33,832 bases of DNA from Candidatus Woesearchaeota archaeon (GTDB taxonomy: Archaea; Nanobdellota; Nanobdellia; SCGC-AAA011-G17; GW2011-AR20): the NCBI GenBank assembly GCA_018303025.1, contig JAGVYZ010000017.1:1-33832 (forward strand). Direction: 5' to 3'. The translations under genes were made by a program, and so were the position numbers. A model generated the notes under the pieces. It was given only the letters and a program-made list of their open reading frames with translations, had not been told where the DNA came from and did not search any database. Of the stretch, positions 1 through 6,203 are shown piece by piece (within the stretch, counting starts at the first letter, position 1; every line of letters starts with the position of its first letter).

Positions 1-645
1 AGCTAATTTTAAGAAATCAGTCAAGTAATACTCTTTTTGTGAGTTATTATTCTTTAATTTGGTTATGTTTTCCCATAACCATTTTGCATTAAAACAAAGA
101 TAACTTGCATTTAGTTCTGTTATATTTAGTTGTTCTGGAGAAGCATCCTTTTTTTCAACAATGGCTGAAACTTCACCTTTGTTGTTTCTTATTATTCTAC
201 CTGAACTATAAAAAGCAGAACGCCAGTCATTAAAGTCTGGTATTTTAATGGTAGTTAAGGTTATAACACTTTTACTTTCTATATGTGATTTTACTAGATC
301 TTTTAGCATTTTAGGAGTAATTGTTGGATGATCACCATATAAAACTAGAATATTTTCTGCTTTGTTTTCTAAATGGTCTTTACAAACTCCGACTGCATGA
401 CCTGTACCTAATTGTTCTTTTTGTTCAATGTAGTTATAGTTAGTTCCTAATGCTTGAACAACTTTTTGGCCTTGGAATCCTATAACTATGATTGGTTTTT
501 TACAAATTTTAGATTCTTTAATTGACTTTAAAGCATATTTTATTATTGGCTCATTATTAATTTCTATTAAAACTTTAGGAATATCTTCAGAATTCATTCT
601 TTTGCCTTTTCCTGCTGCAAGGATAATTATTTGAACTTTTTCCAT
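1..645 (-). CDS. GlmU-like sugar-phosphate nucleotidyltransferase (5' part, runs off window)
   Basis: The reading frame is open from an ATG at 645 down to base 1, giving the first 215 residues; the rest lies outside the window. The N-terminus carries the nucleotide-binding signature LAAGKGKRM (residues 9-17) followed by PKVL, then EQLGTGHAVG, a YGDHP motif and QKEYYLTD. These match the uridyltransferase domain of GlmU, which makes UDP-GlcNAc from GlcNAc-1-phosphate and UTP. The motifs fit GlmU better than glucose-1-phosphate thymidylyltransferases. Whether the C-terminal left-handed beta-helix acetyltransferase domain is present cannot be seen. A TATA-like stretch around 664-678 on the minus strand lies about 26 nt before the ATG, consistent with a leaderless transcript. 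The gene is divergent from the surface-protein gene at 745. Confidence 0.88.
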   Translation of the reverse strand, partial: MEKVQIIILAAGKGKRMNSEDIPKVLIEINNEPIIKYALKSIKESKICKKPIIVIGFQGQKVVQALGTNYNYIEQKEQLGTGHAVGVCKDHLENKAENILVLYGDHPTITPKMLKDLVKSHIESKSVITLTTIKIPDFNDWRSAFYSSGRIIRNNKGEVSAIVEKKDASPEQLNITELNASYLCFNAKWLWENITKLKNNNSQKEYYLTDFLKLA

Positions 646-693
646 TTTAACTAGATATTGTAACTTATATGTTATACCATTAAATTCGTTAAC

Positions 694-701
694 TTTATAA
701 A
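694..701 (+). promoter_or_regulatory. TATA box of the surface-protein gene
   Basis: TTTATAAA, centred 47 nt before the ATG at 745. This leaves a leader of about 20 nt with a Shine-Dalgarno AAGGAG at 728-733. Confidence 0.65.
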
Positions 702-744
702 GATTAATATTCTAGTTTTTCTATCATAAGGAGACAATATTAAA

Positions 745-2028
745 ATGAATACAAACAAAAAAACTTTATTTAGTGTTTTATTAACTTTTGTCGTTATTGG
801 GATGTTAATTTTATCTGGTCCTGTTTCTGCTATCAATGTTTCATTAAATACACCTGATGTTAATGTTTTAACTGATACTAACAAAGAGTTTACTGTTGAA
901 GTAAAAGTTAATGATGGTGAATTCTTACCTTTATTATCCACTGATATGAAATTTTCAGATGGTTCAAAAGAAGTAACATGTAAAATCAATGAAAAAAATG
1001 TTGTTTCTGGTTGTGATTTCTTAACTGTAAAAAATAGAGTAGTTAAGAGTTTAGATTCTGGTTATGGCTATGGATACGGTTATGGTTATGGCTATAATAA
1101 TTATGGTTACAATTCATTTGGCTATGGATATGGCTATGGTTATGGAACAAGAGAAATTATGGGAAGTGGTTCTGGAACTATTACTTATACATTAAATGTT
1201 GATGTTGTTAAAATGGCTGATGATGTTTCAGCTGATACAATAGTTGTTGAAGCTAAAGTTTATGGTGGAGATGTTGAAGGTAAAGATGTAAATTACTTTA
1301 AAGGAACTTCAAGCTTTGCTATGAATAATGAAGCTAGTTCAACAATTACTGATGGTAGTGTTGCTAACACTATATCATTTAATGGTTTAACAATAAAAGT
1401 ACCTGCTGGTGTTTTAGCTGATGGAGTAAATGTTGTTGCTGATCAAGTAACAGCAGCTGGAAATCCAAAAACAAGTACATTTAAATTATTTGGTAAAGTT
1501 TATGACTTTTCAATTTCAGATGGCACTAAAACCTTTGGTAGTGCTTTAGAAATTACATTAAGTTATAGTGATGCTGAATTAGGCACTTATGATGAAAGTA
1601 AAATAGTACCTGCTTGGTATAATACTATAACTGGTGATTGGGAAACATTAAGTGTTAAATCAAGAAATACTACTGCTAATACAATTACATTTGAAACAAC
1701 TCACTTTACTCAGTTTACATTATTAGCTGATACTTATGTAGCTCCTGGAACTGTATATTACAGCTCTGGCGGAAGTACAACTACTCCAAGAAGAACAGAT
1801 AGTGGTTCTGTTGATAGTGAACCAATAGTATTGCCTCCTGTAGATCAAGCTGTAGATAATACTAATGATAATACAAACGCACCTGAAGCTAAAGAAGGTG
1901 CATTATCAAGCATTACAGGTGCTGTAACTGGTGCATTAGGAAGCACTGCTGGAATCATTATTATGGTTTTAGTTGTAGCTGGTATATTCACAGGTAGTTT
2001 CTTGTATATGAGAAAGAAAAGAAAGTAA
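745..2028 (+). CDS. Secreted, C-terminally anchored surface protein with a Gly-Tyr tract
   Basis: A 427-residue protein with a Sec signal peptide (hydrophobic 8-25, likely cut after VSA, residue 29). An N-terminal beta-rich domain contains a possible disulfide pair (C79, C90). Residues 106-134 are an almost pure alternating Gly-Tyr tract broken by a short Asn/Ser-containing spacer. A second beta-rich domain (about 200-330) ends in a segment reading ETTHFTQFTLLA, a strand pattern common in archaeal surface proteins. A Ser/Thr/Pro/Asn-rich stalk follows (about 335-385). A transmembrane helix (about 398-420) with a basic tail KKRK ends the protein. The start is supported by AAGGAG 12 nt upstream. 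I do not recognise a named family; a cell-envelope role is inferred from the architecture. Confidence 0.85.
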   Translation: MNTNKKTLFSVLLTFVVIGMLILSGPVSAINVSLNTPDVNVLTDTNKEFTVEVKVNDGEFLPLLSTDMKFSDGSKEVTCKINEKNVVSGCDFLTVKNRVVKSLDSGYGYGYGYGYGYNNYGYNSFGYGYGYGYGTREIMGSGSGTITYTLNVDVVKMADDVSADTIVVEAKVYGGDVEGKDVNYFKGTSSFAMNNEASSTITDGSVANTISFNGLTIKVPAGVLADGVNVVADQVTAAGNPKTSTFKLFGKVYDFSISDGTKTFGSALEITLSYSDAELGTYDESKIVPAWYNTITGDWETLSVKSRNTTANTITFETTHFTQFTLLADTYVAPGTVYYSSGGSTTTPRRTDSGSVDSEPIVLPPVDQAVDNTNDNTNAPEAKEGALSSITGAVTGALGSTAGIIIMVLVVAGIFTGSFLYMRKKRK

Positions 2029-2179
2029 TCTTTTTCTTTTATTTTTAATTTAATCTATCTTGAAGATATAAGCAAATTAAACTTAAAATATTAAAGAAGT
2101 TGATGTGAGCATTTAACCTTTCTTTTTCTTCAAATTTTATTTCTTTATTTTTTCAGACATTTTGCCTTTCTTTTTTTAG

Positions 2180-2205
2180 CAGGTTCGTGAAGGATGCAAT
2201 CCTTA
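2180..2205 (+). repeat. Dispersed hairpin repeat, complete copy A
   Basis: Head CAGGTTCGTG followed by stem AAGGAT, loop GCA and stem ATCCTT, then A. It is preceded by a T-run ending in TAG, like most other copies. It lies in the spacer upstream of the EF-1A promoter. Confidence 0.85.
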
Positions 2206-2222
2206 CTTTGCCTTCTTTAATC

Positions 2223-2250
2223 AAAACTTTTCTTCGCGAAGAAAAGTTTT
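2223..2250. promoter_or_regulatory. Perfect 28-bp palindrome overlapping the EF-1A TATA box
   Basis: AAAACTTTTCTTCG is followed directly by its exact reverse complement with no spacer. The right arm runs into the TATA box TTTATAAA at 2248-2255. Transcription would start near 2277, so the palindrome probably lies outside the mRNA. That favours a double-stranded DNA site over an RNA hairpin. Confidence 0.7.
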
Positions 2251-2255
2251 ATAAA
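2248..2255 (+). promoter_or_regulatory. TATA box of EF-1A
   Basis: TTTATAAA, with a predicted transcription start near 2277 and a Shine-Dalgarno GGAGG at 2293-2297. Confidence 0.7.
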
Positions 2256-2297
2256 GCCTGTTTTTCCAAGTTTAATATATAATTAATCATTCGGAGG

Positions 2298-3542
2298 ATC
2301 GTAGGTCATGTAGATCACGGAAAATCAACCACAGTCGGTAGATTATTATACGACTCTGGTAATATCTCAGAGCAGGCTTTGAGAAAATTAAAAGAAAAAG
2401 CAGAAGAATTAGGAAAAGGTGGATTCGAATTTGCTTTTGTAATGGATAACTTAAAAGAAGAGAGAGAAAGAGGAGTTACCATCGACTTAGCACATAAAAA
2501 GTTTGAAACACCAAAATTTGAATTTACAATTATTGATGCACCAGGTCATAAAGATTTTATTAAAAATATGATTACAGGAGCTTCTCAGGCAGATGTTGCT
2601 ATTTTAGTTGTTGCAGCTGCAGAAGGTGCAATGGCCCAGACAAAAGAGCACATAATGCTTTGTAGAACATTAGGTGTAGGACAAATGGGTGTAGCTGTCA
2701 ATAAGATGGATACAATCCAATATGACGAAGCTAAATTCAATAAAGTTAAAGGTGAAATTGAAGGAATTTTAAAAACAGTCGGTTACAAAGACATTCCTTT
2801 CATACCAGTATCTTCATTGCATGGCGAAAATATAGTTAAAAAATCAGATAAAATGTCATGGTATAAGGGACCTACATTACTTGAACAATTTGACTTGTTT
2901 AAAGTTCCAGAAAAACCAGTACACTTGCCATTAAGACTGCCAATCCAGGATGTATACAACATTACAGGTATTGGAACAGTTCCAGTTGGAAAAGTAGAAA
3001 CAGGAATAATGAAAGTAAATGATAAAGTAATAATTGTTCCAGCAAGAGAAGGTAAAGGTGTGGTTGGAGAAGTAAAAACAATAGAAATGCACCACGAACA
3101 AATTACTCAGGCAGAACCAGGAGACAATGTTGGATTCTCTGTTAGAGGTATCGGAATTAAAGATATCGCTAGAGGAGATGTATTAGGTCATGTATCTAGT
3201 CCTCCAACAGTTGTTGAAGAGTTTACTGCACAAATAGTAATCTTAAATCACCCAACTGTTTTAACAGTAGGCTATACTCCAGTATTCCATATTCACACAG
3301 CTCAGATAGCTTGTAGAATAACAGAGTTAGTCAAAAAGTTAAATCCAGCAACAGGTGAAACATTACAGGATCATCCTGATATGTTAAAGAACGGAGATGC
3401 AGCTATAGTTAAAGTAAAACCAGCAAAACCATTAGTAATTGAAAGACAAAAAGACATTCCTCATATGGCAAGATTTGCTATAAGAGATGCTGGTTCAACA
3501 GTAGCAGCTGGTTTCTGTATAGACTACGTTGCAAAGAAGTAA
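2298..3542 (+). CDS. tuf: Translation elongation factor 1-alpha (5' end anomalous)
   Basis: EF-1A is the GTPase that delivers aminoacyl-tRNA to the ribosome. The P-loop GHVDHGKST is encoded at 2304-2330, followed by the switch regions ([17 protein letters not shown]), the NKMD guanine-specificity motif and both beta-barrel domains to an intact C-terminus (FCIDYVAKK). The start is abnormal: the frame is open only from 2283, and no ATG, GTG or TTG precedes the P-loop. Family members carry about 8-11 more residues (pattern MAK..KPH.N..) before this point. GGAGG (2293-2297) directly abuts the first recognisable codons, ATC GTA GGT. The nearest ATG (2308) is out of frame and followed at once by TAG. 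Position 2298 marks where homology starts and is not a claimed start codon. A TTG at 2379 would remove the P-loop and is not credible. Confidence 0.9.
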   Translation: MVGHVDHGKSTTVGRLLYDSGNISEQALRKLKEKAEELGKGGFEFAFVMDNLKEERERGVTIDLAHKKFETPKFEFTIIDAPGHKDFIKNMITGASQADVAILVVAAAEGAMAQTKEHIMLCRTLGVGQMGVAVNKMDTIQYDEAKFNKVKGEIEGILKTVGYKDIPFIPVSSLHGENIVKKSDKMSWYKGPTLLEQFDLFKVPEKPVHLPLRLPIQDVYNITGIGTVPVGKVETGIMKVNDKVIIVPAREGKGVVGEVKTIEMHHEQITQAEPGDNVGFSVRGIGIKDIARGDVLGHVSSPPTVVEEFTAQIVILNHPTVLTVGYTPVFHIHTAQIACRITELVKKLNPATGETLQDHPDMLKNGDAAIVKVKPAKPLVIERQKDIPHMARFAIRDAGSTVAAGFCIDYVAKK

Positions 3543-3570
3543 TTAACTTCTTTTTTTCTTTATTTTTCTT

Positions 3571-4224
3571 TTAATAATGTTTTTTTCTTTCATTTAAATT
3601 TGCTTTATTAAAAAGATTGTAAACAACATAAGATAAGGTTCCTATAAATCCAATAGATAAATCCCACATAGTATCATCTAATTTTTCAATAACCATGTCA
3701 AATTTTCCCAATCCTTGTAAATTTCTTAAAAATACACCTTGCAATTTTAAATCAAAGAAGTAATCTAATAAATATTCACCAATCTCAAATAAAGCCAGAC
3801 TTCCAATTACAATAAATAAAACAAAAATAATCTTCCACTTATATTCTAAATCCAATCTTTTTACCATATGATAAACAATAGAAGCATAAAATATAGGTTG
3901 TATGAAATGTAATATCTTATCATAATTAGGATAGAGATAATAAAAAGGACTTAATATAAATCCAAAAAATGCAATAAATACAATAAAGAAATAATGATGT
4001 TTTTGATAGTTTAAATCAAAATATCTGTCTATTAAATAGAAAGATACCAATAAGCTCATAGCAGAAAGTGCTCTTATAAAAAAAGAGGCATTTTTGAATA
4101 AATATAAAACTATTAAAATAAAGACACAAATCCCAATTATAACTCTCCTTTTTATTCTATATTTTCTGTTCTTGTCAGGATCCATCCCTCCCTTAGAATG
4201 CTGAAGTTTATGAACATTTCCCAA
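3571..4224 (-). CDS. YjdF-like (DUF2238-type) integral membrane protein
   Basis: A 217-residue protein with about six transmembrane segments after a basic N-terminus. Between helices sit YDKILHF, LFEIGEYLLDYFF and DDTMWDLSIGFIGTL. These resemble the conserved polar motifs of the YjdF/DUF2238 family, whose function is not established. The first ATG (4224) lies 24 nt from the centre of a shared TATA box, suggesting a leaderless start. A second ATG at 4185 (MDPDKN) has GGGAGGG just upstream but with almost no spacing. The gene sits on the opposite strand between EF-1A and uS10, which are neighbours in many archaea, so it interrupts a conserved pair. Confidence 0.65.
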   Translation of the reverse strand: MGNVHKLQHSKGGMDPDKNRKYRIKRRVIIGICVFILIVLYLFKNASFFIRALSAMSLLVSFYLIDRYFDLNYQKHHYFFIVFIAFFGFILSPFYYLYPNYDKILHFIQPIFYASIVYHMVKRLDLEYKWKIIFVLFIVIGSLALFEIGEYLLDYFFDLKLQGVFLRNLQGLGKFDMVIEKLDDTMWDLSIGFIGTLSYVVYNLFNKANLNERKKHY

Positions 4225-4244
4225 GAAAAATCTAAAACAAAACG

Positions 4245-4252
4245 TTTATAAA
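4245..4252. promoter_or_regulatory. Symmetric TATA box shared by divergent genes
   Basis: TTTATAAA is its own reverse complement. It lies 27.5 nt before the uS10 ATG on the + strand and 24.5 nt before the ATG at 4224 on the - strand. No second TATA box is evident in the 51-bp gap, so one box may serve both directions. Confidence 0.6.
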
Positions 4253-4275
4253 TGAAATTTTAAGCTTAATTTAAA

Positions 4276-4584
4276 ATGCAAAAAGCAAGAATAAAATTAG
4301 CAAGTGCAGAAATAGACAAGATTAATCAAATCTGTGATTCTATCTTAGAAGTTTGTAAAAAAACAAAGACAAAGGTCTATGGTCCTATTCCTTTACCTAC
4401 TAAAAAAATGAAAATTACAACAAGAAAATCTCCTGATGGAGAAGGTAAAGCTTCTTTTGAAAGATACCAGATGAGAGTTCATAAAAGATTAATTGATTTA
4501 GGTGTAGACGAAAGAGCATTAAGATTAGTAATGAGAGTCCCTATCCCAGATGGTGTTAACATATCTATAGAGATTCTTGAATAA
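4276..4584 (+). CDS. rps10: Ribosomal protein uS10
   Basis: A 102-residue protein of normal length for archaeal S10, a 30S subunit protein. The N-terminal ARIKLAS, the loop KVYGPIPLPTKK, RKSPDGEGKASFERYQMRVH and the C-terminal RVPIPDGVNISIEI are all typical. The ATG lies one TATA spacing (27.5 nt) from the promoter, so the transcript is probably leaderless. EF-1A, S10 and tRNA-Ser are a known archaeal neighbourhood, and the tRNA follows here. The first head of the dispersed repeat begins 2 nt after the TAA stop. Confidence 0.96.
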   Translation: MQKARIKLASAEIDKINQICDSILEVCKKTKTKVYGPIPLPTKKMKITTRKSPDGEGKASFERYQMRVHKRLIDLGVDERALRLVMRVPIPDGVNISIEILE

Positions 4585-4585
4585 G

Positions 4586-4691
4586 CAGGTTCGTAAAAGG
4601 TCTTTCTTTGGCAGGTTCGTAATGTTTTTTTCTTAGTGCAGGTTCGTAATGTTTTTTTCTTAGTGCAGGTTCGTAAAGGGTGCAACCCTTA
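4586..4691 (+). repeat. Repeat array B: three head-only units then one complete hairpin copy
   Basis: Heads CAGGTTCGTAA begin at 4586, 4612, 4639 and 4666. Units 2 and 3 (4611-4637, 4638-4664) are identical 27-bp tandem copies with a seven-T tract. The last unit (4666-4691) is complete: stem AAGGGT, loop GCA, stem ACCCTT. A further degenerate head, CAGGTTT, lies at 4734. The array fills the spacer between uS10 and tRNA-Ser. Confidence 0.85.
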
Positions 4692-4820
4692 CTTCAATAG
4701 AAATTTTAGAATAAATTGGTTTTTTCTTTAGCACAGGTTTATTTTGCAAAAAGAAAAGTGTTTTAAAACAATAAATTCTTTTTTATTTACGCCGGGATCG
4801 CGTAATCTGGTATCGCACAG

Positions 4821-4871
4821 AGCTTTTCTTGTAAGAAAACCTCTAGGAAAAGAACACAAAAAAGCGTGTAA
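4821..4871 (+). other. tRNA intron 1 (51 nt, between positions 29 and 30)
   Basis: The bulge-helix-bulge core is exact. Exon bases GCAC (4815-4818) pair with intron bases GTGT (4866-4869). The 5' bulge is AGA (4819-4821) and the 3' bulge is AAG (4870-4872). An inner helix pairs GCTTTT (4822-4827) with AAAAGC (4860-4865). Cutting after the second base of each three-base bulge gives precisely the boundaries needed for a paired anticodon stem. No outer helix is visible, as is common for non-canonical positions. Confidence 0.88.
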
Positions 4872-4879
4872 GTCTGGAA

Positions 4880-4893
4880 ATATGCAACGGGAA
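4880..4893 (+). other. tRNA intron 2 (14 nt, canonical 37/38 position)
   Basis: Its removal is needed to bring ACCTG next to the anticodon loop. Runs of A on both sides leave the cut ambiguous by up to three bases. The 37/38 choice gives bulges AAA and AAA and a weak central helix CTGG/CGGG with one G-G mismatch. The outer helix is complete only after intron 1 is removed, which would order the two splicing events. Confidence 0.75.
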
Positions 4894-4941
4894 AACCTGG
4901 CCTTTCGGGGCTTCTGGGTTCAAATCCCAGTCTCGGCGTAC

Positions 4942-5379
4942 TTAAATTTTTTCATTTAGAATTAAAGGTATTTCTCTTTCTCTAATGGTTGATAGTATTA
5001 TGATTTCTAATCCTGCACTTAATGGTGTTATAATGCATCGTTCTTTATTATGCTTAATTACACAAGTATATGCATTTGGATCCAGAGGGTCTAAATCTTC
5101 AGCTCTACTGAGATAATGTGCCATATGGTTTCTTACTTCAGTTGCATTTACTCGAGGTATTGAATCGGAAGGTGTGACTATTAAAGAATATATTGCTGTT
5201 GCAATTAATTTTTGATGATTTACTACTAGCAAAAACTTTTGACTTCTAATTAATTTTAAGTAACTTGCAAATTCATTCCTGAAATCAGTAGCAGTTATTC
5301 TTCTTAATTCCAAATCTCGTAGAGTCGAATATAAATCATCTAAATTAAACTCTCCAAGAGAAATATAGGATTTGTTCAT
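4942..5379 (-). CDS. Tandem Phd/YefM-like antitoxin-type protein
   Basis: A 145-residue protein that appears to contain two copies of the Phd/YefM fold. The first copy starts at RITATDFRNEFASYLK (about 28-43) and the second at RVNATEVRNHMAHYLSRAED (about 80-99). Each is followed by strands like those after the Phd N-terminal helix (FLLVVNHQKLIATAIYS; TCVIKHNKERCIITPLS). Phd proteins normally bind operator DNA and neutralise a toxin encoded next door. No toxin gene is visible beside it: one neighbour is the tRNA, whose 3' end lies 3 nt from this stop codon, and the other is psmB. It may be an orphan regulator. The assignment rests on motif pattern only. Confidence 0.6.
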   Translation of the reverse strand: MNKSYISLGEFNLDDLYSTLRDLELRRITATDFRNEFASYLKLIRSQKFLLVVNHQKLIATAIYSLIVTPSDSIPRVNATEVRNHMAHYLSRAEDLDPLDPNAYTCVIKHNKERCIITPLSAGLEIIILSTIREREIPLILNEKI

Positions 5380-5454
5380 ACTTTTTTTAAATACTAAAAG
5401 CTTAAAAATCTTTCATAATAAATTTTTAACTAACCAAAAATCATCAGCAAAAAG

Positions 5455-5462
5455 TTTATAAA
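5455..5462 (+). promoter_or_regulatory. TATA box of psmB
   Basis: TTTATAAA centred 37 nt before the psmB ATG, predicting a leader of about 10-12 nt. Confidence 0.65.
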
Positions 5463-5495
5463 CAACCAATAGATAAGGAAATTAAGTGAATTCTT

Positions 5496-6110
5496 ATGGA
5501 ATACCAAAAATTAGAAACCGGAACAACTAATGTAGGAATAGTCTGCAAAGATGGAGTTATCTTGGCAGCAGATAGGCGTGTCACCTTAGGTGGAAGAATA
5601 ATTTCTTCAAAGAAATTTGAAAAATTCGCAGAATTAAATGATGATTCAGCAGTTGTTTTCTCAGGTTCAGTATCAGATGTCCAATTAATATTAAAAATAA
5701 TAAAAGCACAATTAAGATTAGACTTTTTCAGAAGGCAAAAAAGATTAACAGGAAGAAGCACATCTTCATTATTGGCAAATATGGTTTATAATAATTTAAG
5801 AAAAATGTTCCCGGGTATAACTGGTTTTGTTCTTGCAAATAAAACAAAAGATAAATTTTCATTATATAGCATAGGCGTAGATGGAAGCATTGTTCAGTTT
5901 GATGACTACACAACAGATGGTTCAGGAATGATGTTTGCAGCAGGTGTCTTAGAAGGAAATTACGATAAAAATATAACAGTAAAAGAAGGAGTAGAATTAG
6001 CAAAAAAAGCAGTTACAGCATCAATGGAAAGAGATGCTGCATCAGGTAACGGCATTGATATATTGGCAATAACAAAAGACGGAATTAATAAAATTTCAGT
6101 ATCAAGATAA
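5496..6110 (+). CDS. psmB: Proteasome beta subunit
   Basis: The catalytic subunit of the 20S proteasome. A short propeptide MEYQKLETG is followed by TTNVGIVCKDGVILAADRR. Autocleavage after G9 would free the nucleophile Thr10 (mature Thr1). Mature D17 and the lysine in SSKKFEKFAEL (mature K34, one residue displaced relative to the usual K33) complete the catalytic set. The GSG motif (SGNGIDI, DGSGMMF) region is present. At 204 residues the length is normal. The gene is followed by aCPSF1 in the same direction, a pairing seen in other archaea. A repeat array lies between the two genes. Confidence 0.95.
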   Translation: MEYQKLETGTTNVGIVCKDGVILAADRRVTLGGRIISSKKFEKFAELNDDSAVVFSGSVSDVQLILKIIKAQLRLDFFRRQKRLTGRSTSSLLANMVYNNLRKMFPGITGFVLANKTKDKFSLYSIGVDGSIVQFDDYTTDGSGMMFAAGVLEGNYDKNITVKEGVELAKKAVTASMERDAASGNGIDILAITKDGINKISVSR

Positions 6111-6124
6111 AATTCTAAATAAAT

Positions 6125-6203
6125 CAGGTTCACAGGAAAATTATTCCAGGTTCATGAAGGATGCAAGTTTTTATTTGCAGGTTCATGAAGGATGCAATCC
6201 TTA
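6125..6203 (+). repeat. Repeat array C: two partial units and one complete hairpin copy flush with aCPSF1
   Basis: Heads CAGGTTCAC (6125), CAGGTTCATGAAGGATGCAA (6147, lacking the right stem arm) and a complete copy at 6178-6203. The complete copy has stem AAGGAT (6188-6193), loop GCA and stem ATCCTT (6197-6202). Its final A is the first base of the aCPSF1 start codon. Confidence 0.85.

Larger units (their letters stand above)
2029..2297. other. Intergenic region between surface-protein gene and EF-1A
   Basis: T-rich tracts just after the stop at 2028 (2028-2055) and around 2120-2178 look like archaeal poly-T terminators. The rest holds one complete copy of the dispersed hairpin repeat (2180-2205), a 28-bp palindrome (2223-2250), the EF-1A TATA box and a Shine-Dalgarno sequence. 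No reading frame is convincing. Confidence 0.6.
4791..4938 (+). tRNA. tRNA-Ser(GGA) with two introns
   Basis: The acceptor stem GCCGGGA pairs with TCTCGGC (one G-T), and the discriminator base is G, as for archaeal Ser. The D-arm is GCG-TAATCTGGTAT-CGC. The T-arm is CTGGG-TTCAAAT-CCCAG. A long variable arm GCCT-TTCG-GGGC marks a class II tRNA. The primary transcript cannot form an anticodon stem. Removing 4821-4871 and 4880-4893 joins CAG, GTCTGGAA and AACCTG, giving stem CAGGT/ACCTG around the loop CTGGAAA (anticodon GGA). The spliced length is 83 nt. Exons are 4791-4820, 4872-4879 and 4894-4938; the middle exon is only 8 nt. CCA is not encoded. The gene follows EF-1A and uS10, a known archaeal context for tRNA-Ser. 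Confidence 0.93.

Noticed and set aside
4585-4700. A CRISPR array at the short tandem repeats after uS10.
   Set aside because: Units are contiguous, few and without unique spacers, and no cas genes are near.
4791-4938. Reading the tRNA as a one-intron tRNA with anticodon stem CAGAG and loop CTTTTCT.
   Set aside because: This gives anticodon TTT on a class II tRNA with Ser-type discriminator and no matching 3' stem. The two-intron model gives a full stem and anticodon GGA.
4744-4959. A 71-codon open frame covering the tRNA-Ser region.
   Set aside because: It coincides with the intron-containing tRNA, has no ribosome-binding site and resembles no protein.
6161-6202. N-terminal extension of aCPSF1 from the ATG at 6161.
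   Set aside because: The 14 added residues are translated repeat sequence and do not match the family start; 6203 aligns well.
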